A stretch of 64,000 nucleotides of DNA from Lichenicola sp964247735. Lineage in GTDB: Bacteria > Pseudomonadota > Alphaproteobacteria > Acetobacterales > Acetobacteraceae. A model generated the notes under the pieces. It worked only from the letters and a program-made list of their open reading frames with translations, searched no databases and was not told the origin of the DNA. This document shows, in pieces, positions 63,753 through 64,000 of the stretch. The position numbers and the translations under genes are program-made. The first letter of the stretch is position 1. Every line of letters begins with the position of its first letter. The stretch is from the NCBI GenBank assembly GCA_964247735.1, contig CAXTVS010000013.1, positions 6,211 through 70,210 of the forward strand. The letters run 5' to 3'.

Positions 63753-64000
63753 CCGGCGAAGGGATCCACTAAAGGTCGTTGCCACTTGCGATCCGAACGG
63801 GATCGTTGCGCTGCGTGATGCGAGCCAATCCACTTCCTGGTTCGGCAGGATGTGTTGGAAGCAGCATCGCGTCCGGTCGTCGTTCGAGCCTATCCGCTCG
63901 GCATCGTCTTGGTCACGTACTCGAACCGTCCGATCAGGGCGAGCAGTTAAGAACGCCTAACAGAACCGCCTGATCTGGCTGAGGCAGACGAGGGCGCAGC
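63753..64000. other. Right-hand end of window, no supported gene
   Basis: These 248 bases have no frame with recognisable family features. A short inverted repeat CGATCC and GGATCG around five bases lies at about 63790. No terminator with a T tract follows the CBS gene. Confidence 0.4.

Overview
The window is very GC-rich, densely coded DNA from an alphaproteobacterium, most likely a member of the Acetobacteraceae (Rhodospirillales). The basis is cytochrome bo3-type quinol oxidases, a GapR-type DUF2312 protein, a secreted Hint-domain protein, a glycine-rich repeat protein, and hairpin-rich dispersed repeats, all common in that family. This is a judgement from gene content; no marker comparison could be run.

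Layout. 1-1168: the 3' end of a cyo (quinol oxidase) operon (cyoB end, cyoC, cyoD). 1197-13579: a sugar or sugar-acid locus built around a divergent promoter. One arm (minus) holds denD, an SMP-30 lactonase, a three-gene CUT2 ABC importer and an SDR dehydrogenase. The other arm (plus) holds a GntR/FadR-type regulator and a second CUT2 importer with two permeases. 13659-19138: S9 peptidase, acetamidase/formamidase-like protein, DUF3455 protein and the Hint protein. 19502-22492: a membrane diguanylate cyclase with a periplasmic beta-propeller sensor. 22798-27085: class II DAHP synthase, nicotinate phosphoribosyltransferase and a small acidic protein, translationally coupled, then gltX. 27327-31239: a complete second cyoABCD operon. 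31301-37834: MATE exporter with a coupled small secreted protein, cysS, trmJ, rpsD, prfC. 37982-43718: glycine-rich repeat protein, PfpI-like protein, zwf with a coupled Nudix gene, gapR, and a small membrane protein. 43743-46651 (minus): rplU-rpmA and obgE-proB, separated by an intrinsic terminator.

46883-51546: a tRNA-Ser(CGA) gene followed by a decayed stretch. It holds an IS5-type transposase broken by four single-base shifts, an lldD-like gene that is still open, and remnants of an RpiR regulator, a HAD phosphatase and an FGGY sugar kinase. 51547-63752: an IclR regulator divergent from a long plus-strand cluster (gcl, hyi, glxR, glycerate 2-kinase, glcD, glcE, glcF, LctP/GlcA-type permease, CBS protein).

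How the genes work together. The last cluster is a full route from glycolate to central metabolism: uptake, oxidation to glyoxylate (GlcDEF), condensation to tartronate semialdehyde (Gcl), isomerisation and reduction to glycerate (Hyi, GlxR), and phosphorylation to 2-phosphoglycerate. The first locus looks like an oxidative route for a pentose, tetrose or related sugar (dehydrogenase, lactonase, aldonate dehydrogenase) fed by two ABC importers. A TGTATGAYA box occurs in front of each minus-strand arm, next to the regulator gene. I see no CRISPR array, rRNA gene, phage or conjugation module, and nothing I can firmly call a new system. The strongest leads are the two-importer DenD locus, the decayed sugar-kinase island beside tRNA-Ser, and several clear regulatory palindromes and hairpins.
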